Part shown: piece after piece, positions 8,802 through 22,011 of the stretch
Layout of the letters: each line of letters opens with the position of its first letter
Position numbering within the stretch: position 1 is the first letter of the stretch
NCBI RefSeq assembly: GCF_036245475.1
Contig: NZ_BTPM01000001.1
Span: 3,162,001 to 3,226,000, forward strand
Direction of reading: 5' to 3'
Source: Vibrio sp. 10N
Lineage (GTDB): Bacteria > Pseudomonadota > Gammaproteobacteria > Enterobacterales > Vibrionaceae
DNA: 64,000 nucleotides
Position numbers and translations under genes: made by a program
Notes under the pieces: generated by a model
Databases searched by the model: none
What the model was told of the DNA's origin: nothing
What the model saw: only the letters and a program-made list of their open reading frames with translations

Positions 8802-9283
8802 AAAAAAAGTTATTTCTCTTTTTTACAGTAGTGGCTATAACGATTGTAATTCTGCCTTCAGAAGAGCGTGTAATGTGGTGTGCTTCTGGGGTTGAAATGA
8901 AGGTGTTCAATCGCGACCAATGCTTGGCATACTTCGAATACATAGGACCATCGAATGAACTTATTGAAATCGTAGCAAGGGACTTTGGATTGACTACTCT
9001 TTTAAATACTGAGGGCACTTTCCATAAATATGAGTTGATTCAATCTCTACTAGACAGCAACTATGACATCAACTTTGTAACTAGTAACCAAGCATTACCC
9101 CTAGTTAGTGCTGTTGTACAAGATAACCTCACCATGTTTGAATGGCTACTTTCTCGCGGTGCTGACCCTAGTTTAAATGACCCTCTGACTGAGAAGGATG
9201 TGAGGCAATTACTCTACGTTTATCTAGATGAAAAGCCGACTGCCAATCGATATAAAATGCTTGAGTTACTCAATCAATCGTAA
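8798..9283 (+). CDS. Exported or membrane-anchored protein with ankyrin-like repeat, 161 aa
   Basis: The protein begins MKKKLFLFFTVVAITIVIL, a signal peptide or N-terminal anchor, and then carries two cysteines (WCASGVEM, DQCLAYF). Residues about 80-135 look like an ankyrin-type repeat: LIQSLLDSNYDINF... and FEWLLSRGADPSLND. I chose the ATG at 8798 because it overlaps the upstream stop codon and opens directly onto the signal sequence; the longer frame to 8711 lies inside the upstream gene. Function unknown; ankyrin repeats point to protein binding in the periplasm. Confidence 0.75.
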   Translation: MKKKLFLFFTVVAITIVILPSEERVMWCASGVEMKVFNRDQCLAYFEYIGPSNELIEIVARDFGLTTLLNTEGTFHKYELIQSLLDSNYDINFVTSNQALPLVSAVVQDNLTMFEWLLSRGADPSLNDPLTEKDVRQLLYVYLDEKPTANRYKMLELLNQS

Positions 9284-9351
9284 CAAGCCTAGTCAACTAA
9301 TCACAAAGATTTATACCCGAATACACCTTGAACTCGGGCACATTATGTCAA

Positions 9352-9699
9352 TTATTTTTCAGCCGCGATAACAGAGATCTCCACCAGCAAGGCCTCACGG
9401 GCCATATCTCCAGTCACACAAGCACGAGCTGGCGCATGGCCTGCGGGTACCCATGCGTCCCATACTGCGTTCATGGCTTGGAAATCTTGCATGTCTTTAA
9501 GGTATATGGTCGCAGACAGCATGTGCTCTTTGTCACTGCCCGCTTCAAGTAGCAGAGCTTCGACCTTATCAAGCATGGTTTGTGTCTGCTCTGTAATGTC
9601 TTTAGTGGCATCTGCACACACCTGACCACAAAGGTAGATGGTGCCATTGTGCTTAACGATGCGGCTCATGCGCTCTCTAGTATGAAGGCGTTCAATCAT
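9352..9699 (-). CDS. RidA/YjgF/YER057c-family protein (YoaB-like)
   Basis: Small trimeric RidA-superfamily proteins deaminate reactive enamine/imine intermediates or act as relatives without proven substrates. This 115-aa protein has the family core, with [24 protein letters not shown] carrying the conserved Arg of the active-site pocket and a [11 protein letters not shown]-terminus. It resembles E. coli YoaB more than RidA itself. It is monocistronic on the minus strand, downstream of argHA and separated from it by a terminator. Confidence 0.85.
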   Translation of the reverse strand: MIERLHTRERMSRIVKHNGTIYLCGQVCADATKDITEQTQTMLDKVEALLLEAGSDKEHMLSATIYLKDMQDFQAMNAVWDAWVPAGHAPARACVTGDMAREALLVEISVIAAEK

Positions 9700-9911
9700 A
9701 ATGTTATTGCTCTTTTTTTGGCTATCCGAACGATAGGGCTGAAACAGGAAGGCCTATTCTATCGGATACCAAGGACAAGCAACACGCGAACATTGTGACA
9801 TGCTTGGCGAACCGCAGTTTTTCTCGCTGCGGGCAAAAGCAAAGAGTTAGATCAATCGAACGTGAGAGGTTTAGGTTGAAAGGGGAGAAAACTTTGAAAA
9901 GCGCTAAAAAG

Positions 9912-9944
9912 AAAAAAGCCCCGTAATCAACCTTGATTCGGGGC
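9912..9944 (-). terminator. Intrinsic terminator downstream of argHA
   Basis: GCCCCG plus AATCAA (9918-9930) pairs with TTGATT plus CGGGGC (9933-9944), with one bulged T. On the minus strand the stem is followed by TTTTTTC. It lies about 130 nt after the argHA stop. The rest of 9700-10074 holds nothing else I can name. Confidence 0.8.
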
Positions 9945-10074
9945 CTTCTTAGATTCTTCTAAGAAAAAGCAGTGGTACTTTAATAGACCGTGCCTTTTCT
10001 TGTTTGTTCCCAGAAAAATGATCTTTTTTTAAAATTTTTCCGATATTTTCGTTACTCACTTATTTTTCAATAAG

Positions 10075-11967
<1,893 letters not shown>

Positions 11968-12092
11968 TCAGTTTGCGTCGCTGCTTCTGTGGTTACTTAT
12001 TGTAAGAATAAACCGCTATTCTCGCTGAGTGAATTGAATGCAACTCAGTGTCTTTGTTGATAGGGTTCAAGGTACGACAAACCGAATTAAAA

Positions 12093-12131
12093 ATAAAGTA
12101 AAAATTCATTTATTTCACATAAATATTCATG
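12093..12131. promoter_or_regulatory. Candidate ArgR operator (two ARG boxes) upstream of argHA
   Basis: Two 18-bp boxes, 12093-12110 (12/18 to the E. coli consensus, right half ATTCATT perfect) and 12114-12131 (right half ATTCAT), are separated by the 3 bp typical of ArgR operators. They lie about 145 bp before the argHA start, in a 467-bp gene-free stretch (11950-12416) that also must hold the promoter of the divergent lipoprotein gene. Confidence 0.45.
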
Positions 12132-12416
12132 CGAATTTTGATTTTTTCTCATTCCTCTTCGGTAAGTTCTATTGATGATATTCAATAGACCTCACTTATA
12201 CAATCAACGCACAACTCAATAAACACCAACACATTCATAAGAAACATATGATTATATCAAGAAATTATAAAATTAAAGATATACGTCACACGTTATCAAC
12301 CCTCTTGTAGATCACTCAACAATCAATAAGCATCATAACGCACTGCAATTGTAGCTTGTGATATCGGTTCCGTTTATCTAGCTACTAGTTGCTAATTCAA
12401 ACATAGGGAAATCAGA

Positions 12417-14618
12417 ATGAATGCAATAAAAACATATAATAAAACTCTTTTGGCTAGCGCCATCGCTACAGTTTTTATTACGGGTTGTGGTGATAGCTCT
12501 TCGGATGGTACCCCAAATACTGGAATATCTGAGCAAAAAGATGCAGTCGTGCAAGTAGAACAACTACTTTTGGACAGTGCGGAATGTAGTTATGGTGGTA
12601 TTAAAGTTTTAGCAGGTTACGACGAAAACGAGAACGGAACGCTAGAACAAGATGAATACATTTCAAACAAAACTATCTGCAACGATGGCACAGGTGAAAC
12701 GTCAGACGAAGGCAGTGATATATTCAATCAGGCTCTTGTAACCACGGTTCTAATCGCAAAAGATGACAATCGTTGCAGCGCAGGTGGTCAACAAGTTTTA
12801 GTAGGCATTGACCACAACAACAATGGACTACTCGACAATAGCGAAATTCTAGAAAACGAGGTCTTGTGTAGTGTTGGGGCTGATTTCGCTCCAAGTCCAA
12901 TAATCAATGCCATCACAGTGAACCCAGCAGTGGTTGCAGCGGGGTCGAGCGCAACATTGACCGCCACGGTGTCCAACATGAGTGACAGTGACGAGCTTAT
13001 TTGGAAAGACAGTCAAGGAAATGTACTGCTCCCTCAAGACGTTAACACACCAAATGTGCTGTCTATTACAGCGAGTGCCGCCTCTGGAACGGAAATATAC
13101 ACGCTGGAAATTGCGACCATCAACGAACAGGGGCAAAATATTGTTCAACACAAAGACGTTCAAATCACCATCGCTGATGCCCCAGCTCCCACCCAAGCAG
13201 TCTCACTAAATACTAAACAGGTATTTCTCCCAGAGGGATACAATACTAGTCAACTAACCGGCGATGTGTACGGTAGTATTATCTATGCCAAGCCTCAACC
13301 GACCAGCGTAGTCGCAATGTCTGGACTGCCTACTCCAGAAGACACCCAACTCGCGGGCTTCGTGGCAGAACGGACGACATTGGATAAGGGTTTGAGCACA
13401 GAAGCTGTTCTACAGTCGATGATGAGTGCATTTGCGAGTCAACTTTCTGGTTGGAGCCCGCTAGTACAGACCTCACAAACCGTCCTTGCAAATGGTGACA
13501 TTAACGCTTCATATAAAATCACACTAAGCACAGAACAAACACTAACAGCGCTGCTGGAGACTCTAATACAGCAGACAGCTATCGATAAAGTCGGTGGTAG
13601 TGCTAGTGCTTTAGTTCCTGCGGCAACCGAAATTGCAGCGACAGAATATCAATTGGACATTACATTAAACTACGTCCCAGAGTCTGGCAGTGCTGTGCTT
13701 ACGTCAACACTCGTCGCAAAAGACAAAGCAACATTATATTCTGAACTCATCGTATCAACTACATCAGAAAGTATTACCTCGTCTAAGGAAGCAAAACTAC
13801 TGCTGCATAACGATAGCTTTACTGCCGTAAACCAAACCGTCTCGAAAGCCGACTTCTTGTTTGTCATCGATAATTCGGGCAGCATGTCAGATAAACAGCA
13901 AGCTATTAGCGACCTAACCAAAGCGTTTACGGGGACGATACAAAATGCGGGTGTCGATTTCATGGTCGGAACAATAACAACAGATAGCGATGCGCTTCGT
14001 GGTCAAGGGTTCACAAACAACATCGATCAAATTGAGACGGATTTCAAGCCAGGTAGCAGGGGCAGCGCTACAGAAAGAGGCATTTACTATGCGGAACAAG
14101 CACTATCACCTAGTGGAACTGTGGAGCAAGCTGGTTACCCTCGTCCTGGAGCATCGCTGTCGGTCGTAATCATGAGTGATGAACCTAACCATTACCCATG
14201 GGGAGAGGTATTTGATATCGACAACAACTTGTTTGTCGACAACGGGTATCGTGTTTACTCCATTGTCAATCCAAATGATGCTAGCAATAGCCAATACGAC
14301 GATCTTGCCACAAGAACATTAGGTAAAACGCTCAACATTAATGTGACTGATGAATATGGGGCGTTTGTTGAGACAATGGCTAAGAATGCGGGTGCATCTA
14401 GCGCAGGCTATGAATTGACCCAAGCAGAAACGAAGCAGATACTTTCTTCTTCCATTGCAGTAAAAGTCGCTGGCGTTTCTATTGATAGAAACTCAACTGA
14501 CGGTTGGCAATATTACCCACTGTCAAAATCAATAGTTTTCACAGGCTCTGCAATCCCTAATGAAGGGGAGAATATTACTATTGCCTACCAATATGTAGAA
14601 AACCAGCAAAGCAACTAA
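12417..14618 (+). CDS. VWA-domain lipoprotein with two calcium-loop-like DUF7151-type repeats
   Basis: The N-terminus is a lipoprotein signal with lipobox ITGC (Cys24). Two repeats follow (about residues 45-90 and 105-150), each with C...GG..VL.G.D.N.NG.L...E, an EF-hand-like acidic loop (DENENGTLEQDE, DHNNNGLLDNSE); I associate these with DUF7151. An Ig-like segment (about 160-255) and a mixed middle domain follow. A von Willebrand A domain starts near residue 478 with the MIDAS motif FVIDNSGSMSD and continues to VIMSDEP. It is probably a cell-surface adhesin or metal-dependent binding protein. It stands alone, opposite in strand to the arg genes on both sides. Confidence 0.85.
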   Translation: MNAIKTYNKTLLASAIATVFITGCGDSSSDGTPNTGISEQKDAVVQVEQLLLDSAECSYGGIKVLAGYDENENGTLEQDEYISNKTICNDGTGETSDEGSDIFNQALVTTVLIAKDDNRCSAGGQQVLVGIDHNNNGLLDNSEILENEVLCSVGADFAPSPIINAITVNPAVVAAGSSATLTATVSNMSDSDELIWKDSQGNVLLPQDVNTPNVLSITASAASGTEIYTLEIATINEQGQNIVQHKDVQITIADAPAPTQAVSLNTKQVFLPEGYNTSQLTGDVYGSIIYAKPQPTSVVAMSGLPTPEDTQLAGFVAERTTLDKGLSTEAVLQSMMSAFASQLSGWSPLVQTSQTVLANGDINASYKITLSTEQTLTALLETLIQQTAIDKVGGSASALVPAATEIAATEYQLDITLNYVPESGSAVLTSTLVAKDKATLYSELIVSTTSESITSSKEAKLLLHNDSFTAVNQTVSKADFLFVIDNSGSMSDKQQAISDLTKAFTGTIQNAGVDFMVGTITTDSDALRGQGFTNNIDQIETDFKPGSRGSATERGIYYAEQALSPSGTVEQAGYPRPGASLSVVIMSDEPNHYPWGEVFDIDNNLFVDNGYRVYSIVNPNDASNSQYDDLATRTLGKTLNINVTDEYGAFVETMAKNAGASSAGYELTQAETKQILSSSIAVKVAGVSIDRNSTDGWQYYPLSKSIVFTGSAIPNEGENITIAYQYVENQQSN

Positions 14619-14648
14619 TAAGTTCTTTAGCAAGGTTAATAAAAAGCA

Positions 14649-14681
14649 GCCCTCGGTTGACTAGTGTCACCGAGGGCTTTT
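14649..14681. terminator. Bidirectional terminator between lipoprotein gene and argG
   Basis: GCCCTCGG-T-TGAC (14649-14661) pairs with GTCACCGAGGGC (14666-14677) and is followed by TTTT; AAAAAG precedes it for the opposite strand. It ends the lipoprotein transcript and the argCBG transcript. Confidence 0.8.
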
Positions 14682-14707
14682 ACCTTAAGAGCCGAAAGCC
14701 TAGAAAG

Positions 14708-15925
14708 TTATTTTTTCTTTGCTTCGTTCAATGCTCTGATACGGCTTGATAGTGAGTAAAGGCGGATGAAGCCTTCCGCGTGGCTTTGGTCGTACACTTC
14801 ATCTTCACCGAACGTTGCGAACTCTTCTGAGTACAGGCTGTTTACGCTGCGTTTCTGAGTCACAATCGCCTGACCTTTGTATAGCTTAACTACAACTTCA
14901 CCGTTTACGTCTTGTGCCAGCTCTTCCGACGCTGCCAAGATAGACTTACAAAGAGGTGTGAACCAACGACCGTCATAGACAAGGTGTGAGGCTTTCACGC
15001 CTAGCTCTTCACGGAACTCAAACGATGTTTTGTCCAGCACTAGCTGCTCAACCGCACGCAGTGCTTCCATCATGATGGTGCCCCCTGGAGTTTCGTAGCA
15101 GCCACGAGACTTCATACCTACCAAACGGTTTTCAACGATGTCGATACGACCAACGCCGTGCTTCACGCCTTTCTCGTTTAGGTAAACCAGAGCGTTGTAT
15201 GGCGTCATTTTCTCACCGTCAACGGCAACCACTTCGCCTTTTGCTACCTCTAGCGTCACGTATTCTGCTTGATCAGGTGCTTGCTCAGGATCCACTGTCC
15301 ATGCCCAGCAATCATCGTTTGGCGCATTCCATGTATCTTCTAGAACGCCGCCCTCTGTAGAGATGTGCCATGCGTTTGCATCACGTGAATAGATCTTAGT
15401 TAGTGAAGCAGTACAAGGGATGTTGCGCTCCGCTAGGTAATCTAGACACTCTTCACGGCTAACGAGATCCCACTCACGCCAAGGCGCAATCACGGTTAGG
15501 TCTGGTGCTAGAGCTGCAAATGCCCCCTCAAAACGTACTTGGTCATTACCTTTACCTGTACAGCCGTGGCACAGTGCATCAGCACCGACTTTACGCGCCA
15601 CTTCAACCTGAGCTTTAGCGATAATCGGACGCGCCATGGATGTACCTAATAGGTATTTACCTTCGTAGTACGCACCCGTTTTTAGCGTTGGGAAGATGTA
15701 GTCAGCGACCATTTCTTCTTTCAGGTCAGCGATGTAGCACTCAGAGGCGCCAGATGCTTTCGCTTTTTCCTCGATGCCCACAAGCTCTTCTTCGCCCTGG
15801 CCAACATCAGCCACGAATGCGACAACTTCACAGTCGTAGTTCTCTTTTAGCCATGGAATGATCACTGACGTATCTAGACCGCCAGAGTAGGCAACAACAA
15901 CTTTTTTTACGGATGGTTTACTCAT
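14708..15925 (-). CDS. argG: Argininosuccinate synthase
   Basis: ArgG joins citrulline and aspartate using ATP. The PP-loop motif [15 protein letters not shown] is at residues 9-23, and the conserved [14 protein letters not shown] substrate segment follows. The length of 405 aa is normal. The ATG follows GGAGAGAGAC. It is the third gene of a minus-strand argC-argB-argG unit. Its downstream terminator, together with the lipoprotein gene, separates it from argHA. Confidence 0.97.
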   Translation of the reverse strand: MSKPSVKKVVVAYSGGLDTSVIIPWLKENYDCEVVAFVADVGQGEEELVGIEEKAKASGASECYIADLKEEMVADYIFPTLKTGAYYEGKYLLGTSMARPIIAKAQVEVARKVGADALCHGCTGKGNDQVRFEGAFAALAPDLTVIAPWREWDLVSREECLDYLAERNIPCTASLTKIYSRDANAWHISTEGGVLEDTWNAPNDDCWAWTVDPEQAPDQAEYVTLEVAKGEVVAVDGEKMTPYNALVYLNEKGVKHGVGRIDIVENRLVGMKSRGCYETPGGTIMMEALRAVEQLVLDKTSFEFREELGVKASHLVYDGRWFTPLCKSILAASEELAQDVNGEVVVKLYKGQAIVTQKRSVNSLYSEEFATFGEDEVYDQSHAEGFIRLYSLSSRIRALNEAKKK

Positions 15926-16023
15926 GTCTCTCTCCTTGTCCGAGCCTGATTTTGGCGGTCAGCTTCTCGGGGTTACTTCACTTTAATTTCGTTAATCTTA
16001 GATTCGGTTTACTTTCTGATAAT

Positions 16024-16812
16024 TCAGTTTGGGACGAACTGTGTGCCGATACTCTTACCTGCAAACAATTCGACTAATTTTTCTGGGTATCGCCATGTCG
16101 CCACTTCAATTGGACGACCTAGGTCGTTGGCCGCTTCCAGTGCGGCTTGTACCTTAACAATCATGCCATCAGTAATCACTTTGCCTTCAATCAGCGCATC
16201 CGCTTCTTGCTTGGTCAAACTTGGTAGTAGATGACCTTTACCATCCAGCACACCACTTACATCAGATAGCAGCACTAATTCTGCATCCAATGCACCAGCC
16301 ACTGCGACTGCCGCTTGGTCGGCATTAACATTCATCAGCTGACCTTGGCTATCTAAGCCAATTGAGCTAATGATTGGCAATGCGCCTGCTGCTAAAATCG
16401 CTTGCAGAACCGCAGGGTTACCCGGCTTAGCATCGCCTACCGCACCAAGCTCTGGGTCTAGTTCAGTCACTTCACAAAGCCCACCGTCAGCAAGACTCAA
16501 ACCTACCGCATTAAGACCCGCTTTAATCGCATCGCCTTGTAGCAGCTTGTTTGCAGTACCCGCTAGCGCGCCCGCAATCAAAGGGATCTGATCATAAGGT
16601 GTCACGCGCAAACCTTGCTTCTTCACCGTTGGCAAATCGAGCTTCTTCATTAGGTCGTCTACGAGATAACCGCCACCGTGAACAATCACGATACTTCGCT
16701 GCGCTTGCTGACTGTAATCAGAGATAGCCTTAAATAGTTGTCCAAGTGTCTCTGAGCACGACAGTGCCGCGCCGCCTAACTTGATCACTAATGGTGTATT
16801 TTGCTGACTCAT
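16024..16812 (-). CDS. argB: Acetylglutamate kinase
   Basis: ArgB phosphorylates N-acetylglutamate. The amino-acid-kinase motifs [10 protein letters not shown] near the N-terminus and [12 protein letters not shown] are visible, and [14 protein letters not shown] near the middle. I chose the ATG at 16812 ([14 protein letters not shown], 262 aa) because of a strong GAGGAG site; the upstream frame overlaps argC. It starts 14 nt after the argC stop. Confidence 0.96.
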   Translation of the reverse strand: MSQQNTPLVIKLGGAALSCSETLGQLFKAISDYSQQAQRSIVIVHGGGYLVDDLMKKLDLPTVKKQGLRVTPYDQIPLIAGALAGTANKLLQGDAIKAGLNAVGLSLADGGLCEVTELDPELGAVGDAKPGNPAVLQAILAAGALPIISSIGLDSQGQLMNVNADQAAVAVAGALDAELVLLSDVSGVLDGKGHLLPSLTKQEADALIEGKVITDGMIVKVQAALEAANDLGRPIEVATWRYPEKLVELFAGKSIGTQFVPN

Positions 16813-16826
16813 GCTGCTCTCCTCGA

Positions 16827-17831
16827 CTAAACCAACGCGGTTAGCTGTGCAAACTGATTTTTGATGTTCAAACACTGCATCGCTTGACTCGATGCACCTT
16901 TTAGCAGGTTATCAATCGCCGACACGACGATGACGTGCTGGCCTTGAACTTTGTAACCGATATCGCAGAACGGCGTGTTCTCAACATCTTGAATTCTTGG
17001 GATAGTCTCCCCTTTGACGCGTACACCTGGTTTGCCTTCATAAGCCGTCGCAAATGCTGCAGCTACCTGCTCCTCAGTTACACCATCGTTAAGCTTCATA
17101 GTGATGGTCGCCAAGATGCCACGCTTAAAGTTGCCTAGGTGCGGAGTAAAAATCACATCACAACCTAAATGCGTTGCGATCTCTGGTTGGTGTCTGTGAT
17201 TAAAGATGCCGTATGGCTGAAGGCTGACCTCGCAAAAGCTATTGGTCATCGACGCCTTACGTCCTGCGCCAGTGACGCCACTGGTTGCGTTGATAACTGG
17301 CCACATAGTGCTATCAACAAGACCTGCTTCAAGTAGCGGCTTAATCGCCAGTTGTGAAGCCGTTGGGTAGCAACCTGGTACCGCCACCAGCTGCGCCGTT
17401 TCAATCTCTTTCGCATTCCACTCAGCAAGACCATACACCGCTTTGTCCAACCAGTTTTCATGCTGATGCTCAAAGCCATAGAAGGTGGTATAGAAGTCAT
17501 CGGCTTTCACGCGATAAGCGCCTGACAGGTCAAACACTTGGCAACCTTGTGCTAAAAACACAGGTGCTAGGTCATGGCTCACTTCGTGTGCTGTCGCCAA
17601 AAATACGATGTCACACTCGCTTGCCGCTTTTTGCACATCCACCAGCGGCTGCACGGGCATTTCAACTAGGCCTGCCAACTTACCGTGCAGTTGAGAAATC
17701 GGTTTACCCGCATCAACACTATTGGCGGATACGTACAAACCTGATAGCGTGAGCTCTGGGTGTTTGGTGACCATCAGAGCCAACTCTGCTCCTGTGTATC
17801 CTGATGCGCCAATAATGGTGGTTTTTAGCAT
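16827..17831 (-). CDS. argC: N-acetyl-gamma-glutamyl-phosphate reductase
   Basis: ArgC reduces N-acetylglutamyl phosphate with NADPH. It has the nucleotide-binding motif [13 protein letters not shown] and the active-site cysteine in [15 protein letters not shown] chose the ATG at 17831 ([11 protein letters not shown], 334 aa), the family length; the frame to 17882 adds an unlikely tail. It leads the argCBG unit, divergent from argE across a region with ARG boxes. Confidence 0.96.
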   Translation of the reverse strand: MLKTTIIGASGYTGAELALMVTKHPELTLSGLYVSANSVDAGKPISQLHGKLAGLVEMPVQPLVDVQKAASECDIVFLATAHEVSHDLAPVFLAQGCQVFDLSGAYRVKADDFYTTFYGFEHQHENWLDKAVYGLAEWNAKEIETAQLVAVPGCYPTASQLAIKPLLEAGLVDSTMWPVINATSGVTGAGRKASMTNSFCEVSLQPYGIFNHRHQPEIATHLGCDVIFTPHLGNFKRGILATITMKLNDGVTEEQVAAAFATAYEGKPGVRVKGETIPRIQDVENTPFCDIGYKVQGQHVIVVSAIDNLLKGASSQAMQCLNIKNQFAQLTALV

Positions 17832-17915
17832 GACTCTGATTCCGTATTTAAGTCGATTTAACGTTGTTAGTGAAGCTTGCAATTAATGATTATAAATATA
17901 AAAAAAACGCCATTA

Positions 17916-17954
17916 ATTGATTTTTTATTCATTAATTATGATTTAATATGTGTT
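17916..17954. promoter_or_regulatory. ArgR operator between argC and argE
   Basis: Box 1 (17916-17933) matches the 18-bp ARG consensus at 14 positions, including ATTCATT. Box 2 (17937-17954) matches at 11, and the spacing is 3 bp. The position between divergent argC and argE is the classical site of ArgR repression in enterics. Confidence 0.65.
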
Positions 17955-17999
17955 TTACCGTCTTAAGATTAATCTGTCAACAGTAGAAGCGAAGATAAT

Positions 18000-19139
18000 A
18001 TGCAATTACCTAGTTTTTTAGAGGTCTACAAAGGCCTGATCAGCACACCTTCGATTAGCTCCACCGATCCTAGCTGGGACCATGGCAACGAAAAAGTTAT
18101 CGAAAAGCTGGCGACATGGATGAAAGACCTAGGTTTTGAGGTTGAAGTCATCGAGGTTGAACCGAACAAGTTCAATATGATTGCCAAAAAGGGACAAGGC
18201 GAAGGCGGTCTACTATTGGCAGGCCACAGTGATACTGTACCATTTGATGAAGGTCGTTGGAGTTTCAACCCGCACGATCTGACCGAAGCCAACAACCGCT
18301 TCTACGGTTTGGGCACCGCAGATATGAAAGGCTTCTTCGCGTTTATCTACGAAGCCGTCAAGAAAATCGACTGGAGCAAACAAACCAAGCCACTTTATGT
18401 TCTAGCAACCTGTGATGAAGAAACCACTATGCTGGGCGCAAGACACTTTACCGACAATGCGCCGTTCAAACCGGATTACTGCATTATCGGCGAACCCACC
18501 AGCCTAGTGCCTATTCGCGGCCATAAAGGGCATGTGGCTAATGCAATACGAGTGACAGGCAAGTCTGGTCACTCTTCCGATCCTGCTTTAGGCGTTAATG
18601 CCATCGAAATCATGCACGAAGTGATGTACGCGATGATGAAGCTGCGCGACAAGCTGGTGAAAGAGTACCACCACCCTGGCTTTGCTATCCCTAGCCCTAC
18701 CCTCAACCTTGGTCATATTCATGGCGGCGACAGCGCTAACCGCATTTGTGGCTGCTGTGAACTGCATTACGATGTCAGACCGCTGCCAGGTATCAGCTTA
18801 GATGGCTTGGATAACCTACTCCGTGATGCACTAAAAGAAGTGGAAGCAAAATGGCCGGGACGATTAACGATTACCGCTTTGCATGAGCCGATTCCCGGTT
18901 ACGAGTGCGACCACAAGCACCCATTTGTTGGTGGAATGGAAACATTGTGTGAAATGCCATCAGAAACGGTCAACTATTGTACCGAAGCACCGTTTTTGCA
19001 ACAACTCTGCCCTACCTTGGTGCTAGGCCCAGGCTCTATAGACCAAGCTCACCAGCCAGATGAATTCTTAAGCTTTGATTTCATTGATCCGACCATCAAT
19101 ATCTTGGCCAAGGCAATGCGACAATATTGCTTCGAGTGA
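18000..19139 (+). CDS. argE: Acetylornithine deacetylase
   Basis: ArgE is a zinc M20 peptidase-family enzyme that releases ornithine from N-acetylornithine. Metal ligands and catalytic residues appear in [41 protein letters not shown] and a C-terminal DQAHQPDEF. The length of 379 aa is typical. Its presence means the linear (acetyl-discarding) arginine pathway, which needs a stand-alone N-acetylglutamate source such as the ArgA part of argHA. Confidence 0.96.
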   Translation: MQLPSFLEVYKGLISTPSISSTDPSWDHGNEKVIEKLATWMKDLGFEVEVIEVEPNKFNMIAKKGQGEGGLLLAGHSDTVPFDEGRWSFNPHDLTEANNRFYGLGTADMKGFFAFIYEAVKKIDWSKQTKPLYVLATCDEETTMLGARHFTDNAPFKPDYCIIGEPTSLVPIRGHKGHVANAIRVTGKSGHSSDPALGVNAIEIMHEVMYAMMKLRDKLVKEYHHPGFAIPSPTLNLGHIHGGDSANRICGCCELHYDVRPLPGISLDGLDNLLRDALKEVEAKWPGRLTITALHEPIPGYECDHKHPFVGGMETLCEMPSETVNYCTEAPFLQQLCPTLVLGPGSIDQAHQPDEFLSFDFIDPTINILAKAMRQYCFE

Positions 19140-19321
19140 TCGATATTCTGTAATAAATTTTCAACAATTCAAGCTTTTAACTCAGCCCAGTGTGCGTTTA
19201 TCCTGCCAGCACGATAAATGCAAACTTGGTTTACTTTATTTGACTCGCACTAACATTTTTCGCTAGATTGTGAGGCTGATAAGGAATAACGGATGTAGTT
19301 AAATTACAAGGCAGGACGACT

Positions 19322-21955
19322 ATGAACGAAAAATATGCCCCATTGAAGAGCAATGTTAGGATGCTAGGGCACCTGTTGGGGAACACCATCAAGGAAGCGC
19401 ATGGAGACGAGATCCTAGAGAAAGTGGAGAAGATCCGACAGCTTTCTAAATCCGTGGTACGCGCAGGCAATGAAGCCGATCGTGATATTCTCATTGAAGA
19501 GATTAAGAGCCTGCCAAATGAGCAACTCACCCCTGTTGCTCGCGCATTTAACCAGTTCCTAAACCTCACTAACATCGCCGATCAATACCATACGATATCA
19601 CGCAGCTGCGAAGCCGATGTGTGTGAACCAGACCCAATCTACTCGCTTTTCTCTAAGCTTAGCCAACAAGATGTCAGCAAGTTTGACACCGTTCAGGCTG
19701 TACGTGACCTCAACATCGAGCTCGTACTGACCGCGCACCCGACAGAAATCACTCGCCGCACCATGATCAACAAGCTGGTCAAAATCAACGAGTGCCTCTC
19801 TAAGCTAGAACTTAATGAGCTGTCAGATAAAGAGCGTAAGAAAACCGAACGTCGTCTAGAGCAGCTCATCGCACAAAGCTGGCACTCAGATGTGATTCGT
19901 CAGCAGCGTCCAACGCCACTTGATGAAGCGAAATGGGGCTTTGCCGTAGTCGAGAACTCATTATGGGATGCGGTTCCTGAGTTCTTGCGTGAATTTGATG
20001 AGCGCCTAAAAGGCTACCTAGACGAAGGTCTGCCTATTGATGCTCGCCCAGTGCACTTCTCATCTTGGATGGGCGGTGACCGCGACGGTAACCCGTTTGT
20101 GACGCATAAAATCACTCGTGAAGTGATGCTACTGTCACGCTGGAAAGCGGCTGAGCTTTACCTAAAAGATTTCCAAGAGCTGATCACTGAGCTCTCCATG
20201 GTTAAGTGCAACGACCAAGTTCGCGAACTAGCGGGCGATGCACACGAACCATACCGCGCTATCCTAAAACCGGTTCGCAAGCTTCTCGTGAACACCATGG
20301 AAGTACTGGAAGCGCAAATTAATCATCAAGATGTGCCGAACAAGCCAATCCTTGAAGACATCTCCCAGCTTTGGGAGCCGCTCATGGCTTGCTACAAGTC
20401 ACTTCGCGAAAGTGGCATGGCCATCATCGCCGACGGTTCACTGCTCGATACCCTTCGCCGCGTGAAGGCGTTCGGTGTTCACCTAGTACGTCTCGATATC
20501 CGTCAAGAAAGTACCCGTCACTCAGATGTCATCTCTGAGCTAACGCGCCACCTAGGTCTGGGCGACTACGACCAGTGGAGCGAACAAGACAAGGTTTCTT
20601 TCCTAATTAACGAGCTAAGCTCGAAGCGCCCATTGCTACCACGCGACTGGGAGCCTTCAGAGCCAGTGCAAGAAGTGCTCGATACTTGCCGAGTGATTGC
20701 ATCGCAATCTCGTGAAGCATTTGGTGCGTATGTTATCTCAATGGCGCGTACCGCCTCTGATGTTTTGGCTGTGCACCTTATCCTTCAAGAGTGTGGCTGC
20801 AAGTTCCGTATGGACGTCTGCCCACTGTTTGAAACTCTCGATGACCTGAACAACTCAGAAGCGGTCATGAAGCAGCTATTTGATATCGACTGGTATCGTG
20901 GCTACATCCAAAACCACCAAATGGTGATGATTGGCTATTCTGACTCAGCAAAAGACGCTGGTGTGATGGCGGCTGGCTGGGCTCAGTACAGCGCAATGGA
21001 AAAACTGGTCGCTGTCGGCGAAGAAGCGGGTATCGACATCACCCTATTCCACGGCCGTGGCGGTACGATTGGTCGTGGTGGTGCACCAGCACACGCGGCA
21101 CTGCTTTCTCAGCCACCTAAGAGTCTTAAAGGCGGCCTACGTGTGACAGAGCAAGGCGAAATGATCCGCTTTAAGCTCGGTCTACCAGAAATTGCGGTTA
21201 ACAGTTTCAATCTGTACGCAAGTGCGATTCTGGAGGCGAACCTAATGCCGCCACCAGAGCCGAAGCAAGATTGGCGTGACCTTATGGAAGTACTATCTCA
21301 AGTCTCTTGCGATGCTTACCGTAAAGTGGTTCGTGGCGAACCGGACTTTGTCCCTTACTTCCGCCAAGCAACGCCAGAACTCGAGTTAGGCAAATTGCCG
21401 CTAGGTTCTCGCCCAGCGAAACGTAACCCGAATGGCGGCGTAGAAAGCTTACGTGCGATCCCATGGATCTTCTCATGGAGTCAAAACCGCTTAGTACTGC
21501 CTGCATGGCTTGGTGCTGGTGAAGCAATTCAATACTCTATCGACAAAGGTCACCAAGCGCTGCTTGAAGAGATGTGCCGCGAATGGCCATTCTTCTCAAC
21601 ACGTCTGGGTATGCTAGAGATGGTTTACACCAAGTGTAATATGGAAATCTCTCGCTACTACGATACGCGTCTTGCGGATCCAGAGCTACTGCCTCTCGGT
21701 GACAAACTGCGTGGTCAATTGCAAAAAGACATCGTTGCGGTACTGAACGTAGAAAACCACAACCACTTGATGCAAAGCGACCCTTGGGGACAAGAGTCGA
21801 TTCGTCTGCGTAACATCTATGTTGAGCCACTCAACATGCTGCAAGCAGAGCTTCTGTATCGCACTCGCCAAAGTGAAGAGACCGAATCTGAGCTAGAAGA
21901 AGCACTCATGGTGACGATTGCAGGTATTGCTGCAGGCATGCGCAACACCGGCTAA
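19322..21955 (+). CDS. ppc: Phosphoenolpyruvate carboxylase
   Basis: Ppc makes oxaloacetate from PEP and bicarbonate to refill the TCA cycle. The catalytic histidine is in [10 protein letters not shown], the second signature is [14 protein letters not shown], and the C-terminus ends MRNTG as in the family. The length of 877 aa is normal. It is followed by a clear terminator and then aphA, the order found in Vibrio cholerae. Confidence 0.98.
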   Translation: MNEKYAPLKSNVRMLGHLLGNTIKEAHGDEILEKVEKIRQLSKSVVRAGNEADRDILIEEIKSLPNEQLTPVARAFNQFLNLTNIADQYHTISRSCEADVCEPDPIYSLFSKLSQQDVSKFDTVQAVRDLNIELVLTAHPTEITRRTMINKLVKINECLSKLELNELSDKERKKTERRLEQLIAQSWHSDVIRQQRPTPLDEAKWGFAVVENSLWDAVPEFLREFDERLKGYLDEGLPIDARPVHFSSWMGGDRDGNPFVTHKITREVMLLSRWKAAELYLKDFQELITELSMVKCNDQVRELAGDAHEPYRAILKPVRKLLVNTMEVLEAQINHQDVPNKPILEDISQLWEPLMACYKSLRESGMAIIADGSLLDTLRRVKAFGVHLVRLDIRQESTRHSDVISELTRHLGLGDYDQWSEQDKVSFLINELSSKRPLLPRDWEPSEPVQEVLDTCRVIASQSREAFGAYVISMARTASDVLAVHLILQECGCKFRMDVCPLFETLDDLNNSEAVMKQLFDIDWYRGYIQNHQMVMIGYSDSAKDAGVMAAGWAQYSAMEKLVAVGEEAGIDITLFHGRGGTIGRGGAPAHAALLSQPPKSLKGGLRVTEQGEMIRFKLGLPEIAVNSFNLYASAILEANLMPPPEPKQDWRDLMEVLSQVSCDAYRKVVRGEPDFVPYFRQATPELELGKLPLGSRPAKRNPNGGVESLRAIPWIFSWSQNRLVLPAWLGAGEAIQYSIDKGHQALLEEMCREWPFFSTRLGMLEMVYTKCNMEISRYYDTRLADPELLPLGDKLRGQLQKDIVAVLNVENHNHLMQSDPWGQESIRLRNIYVEPLNMLQAELLYRTRQSEETESELEEALMVTIAGIAAGMRNTG

Positions 21956-21981
21956 ACAGAACTTTATTCTACATTAGAGAC

Positions 21982-22011
21982 AAAAGGTCGCATATTGCGG
22001 CCTTTTATTTT
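21982..22011 (+). terminator. Terminator of ppc
   Basis: AAAAGGTCGCA and TGCGGCCTTTT form a stem (one G-T wobble) followed by ATTTTT. Confidence 0.8.

Noticed and set aside
17881..17905. A third ARG box next to the argC start
   Set aside because: Only about 10 of 18 positions match, expected by chance in AT-rich DNA.
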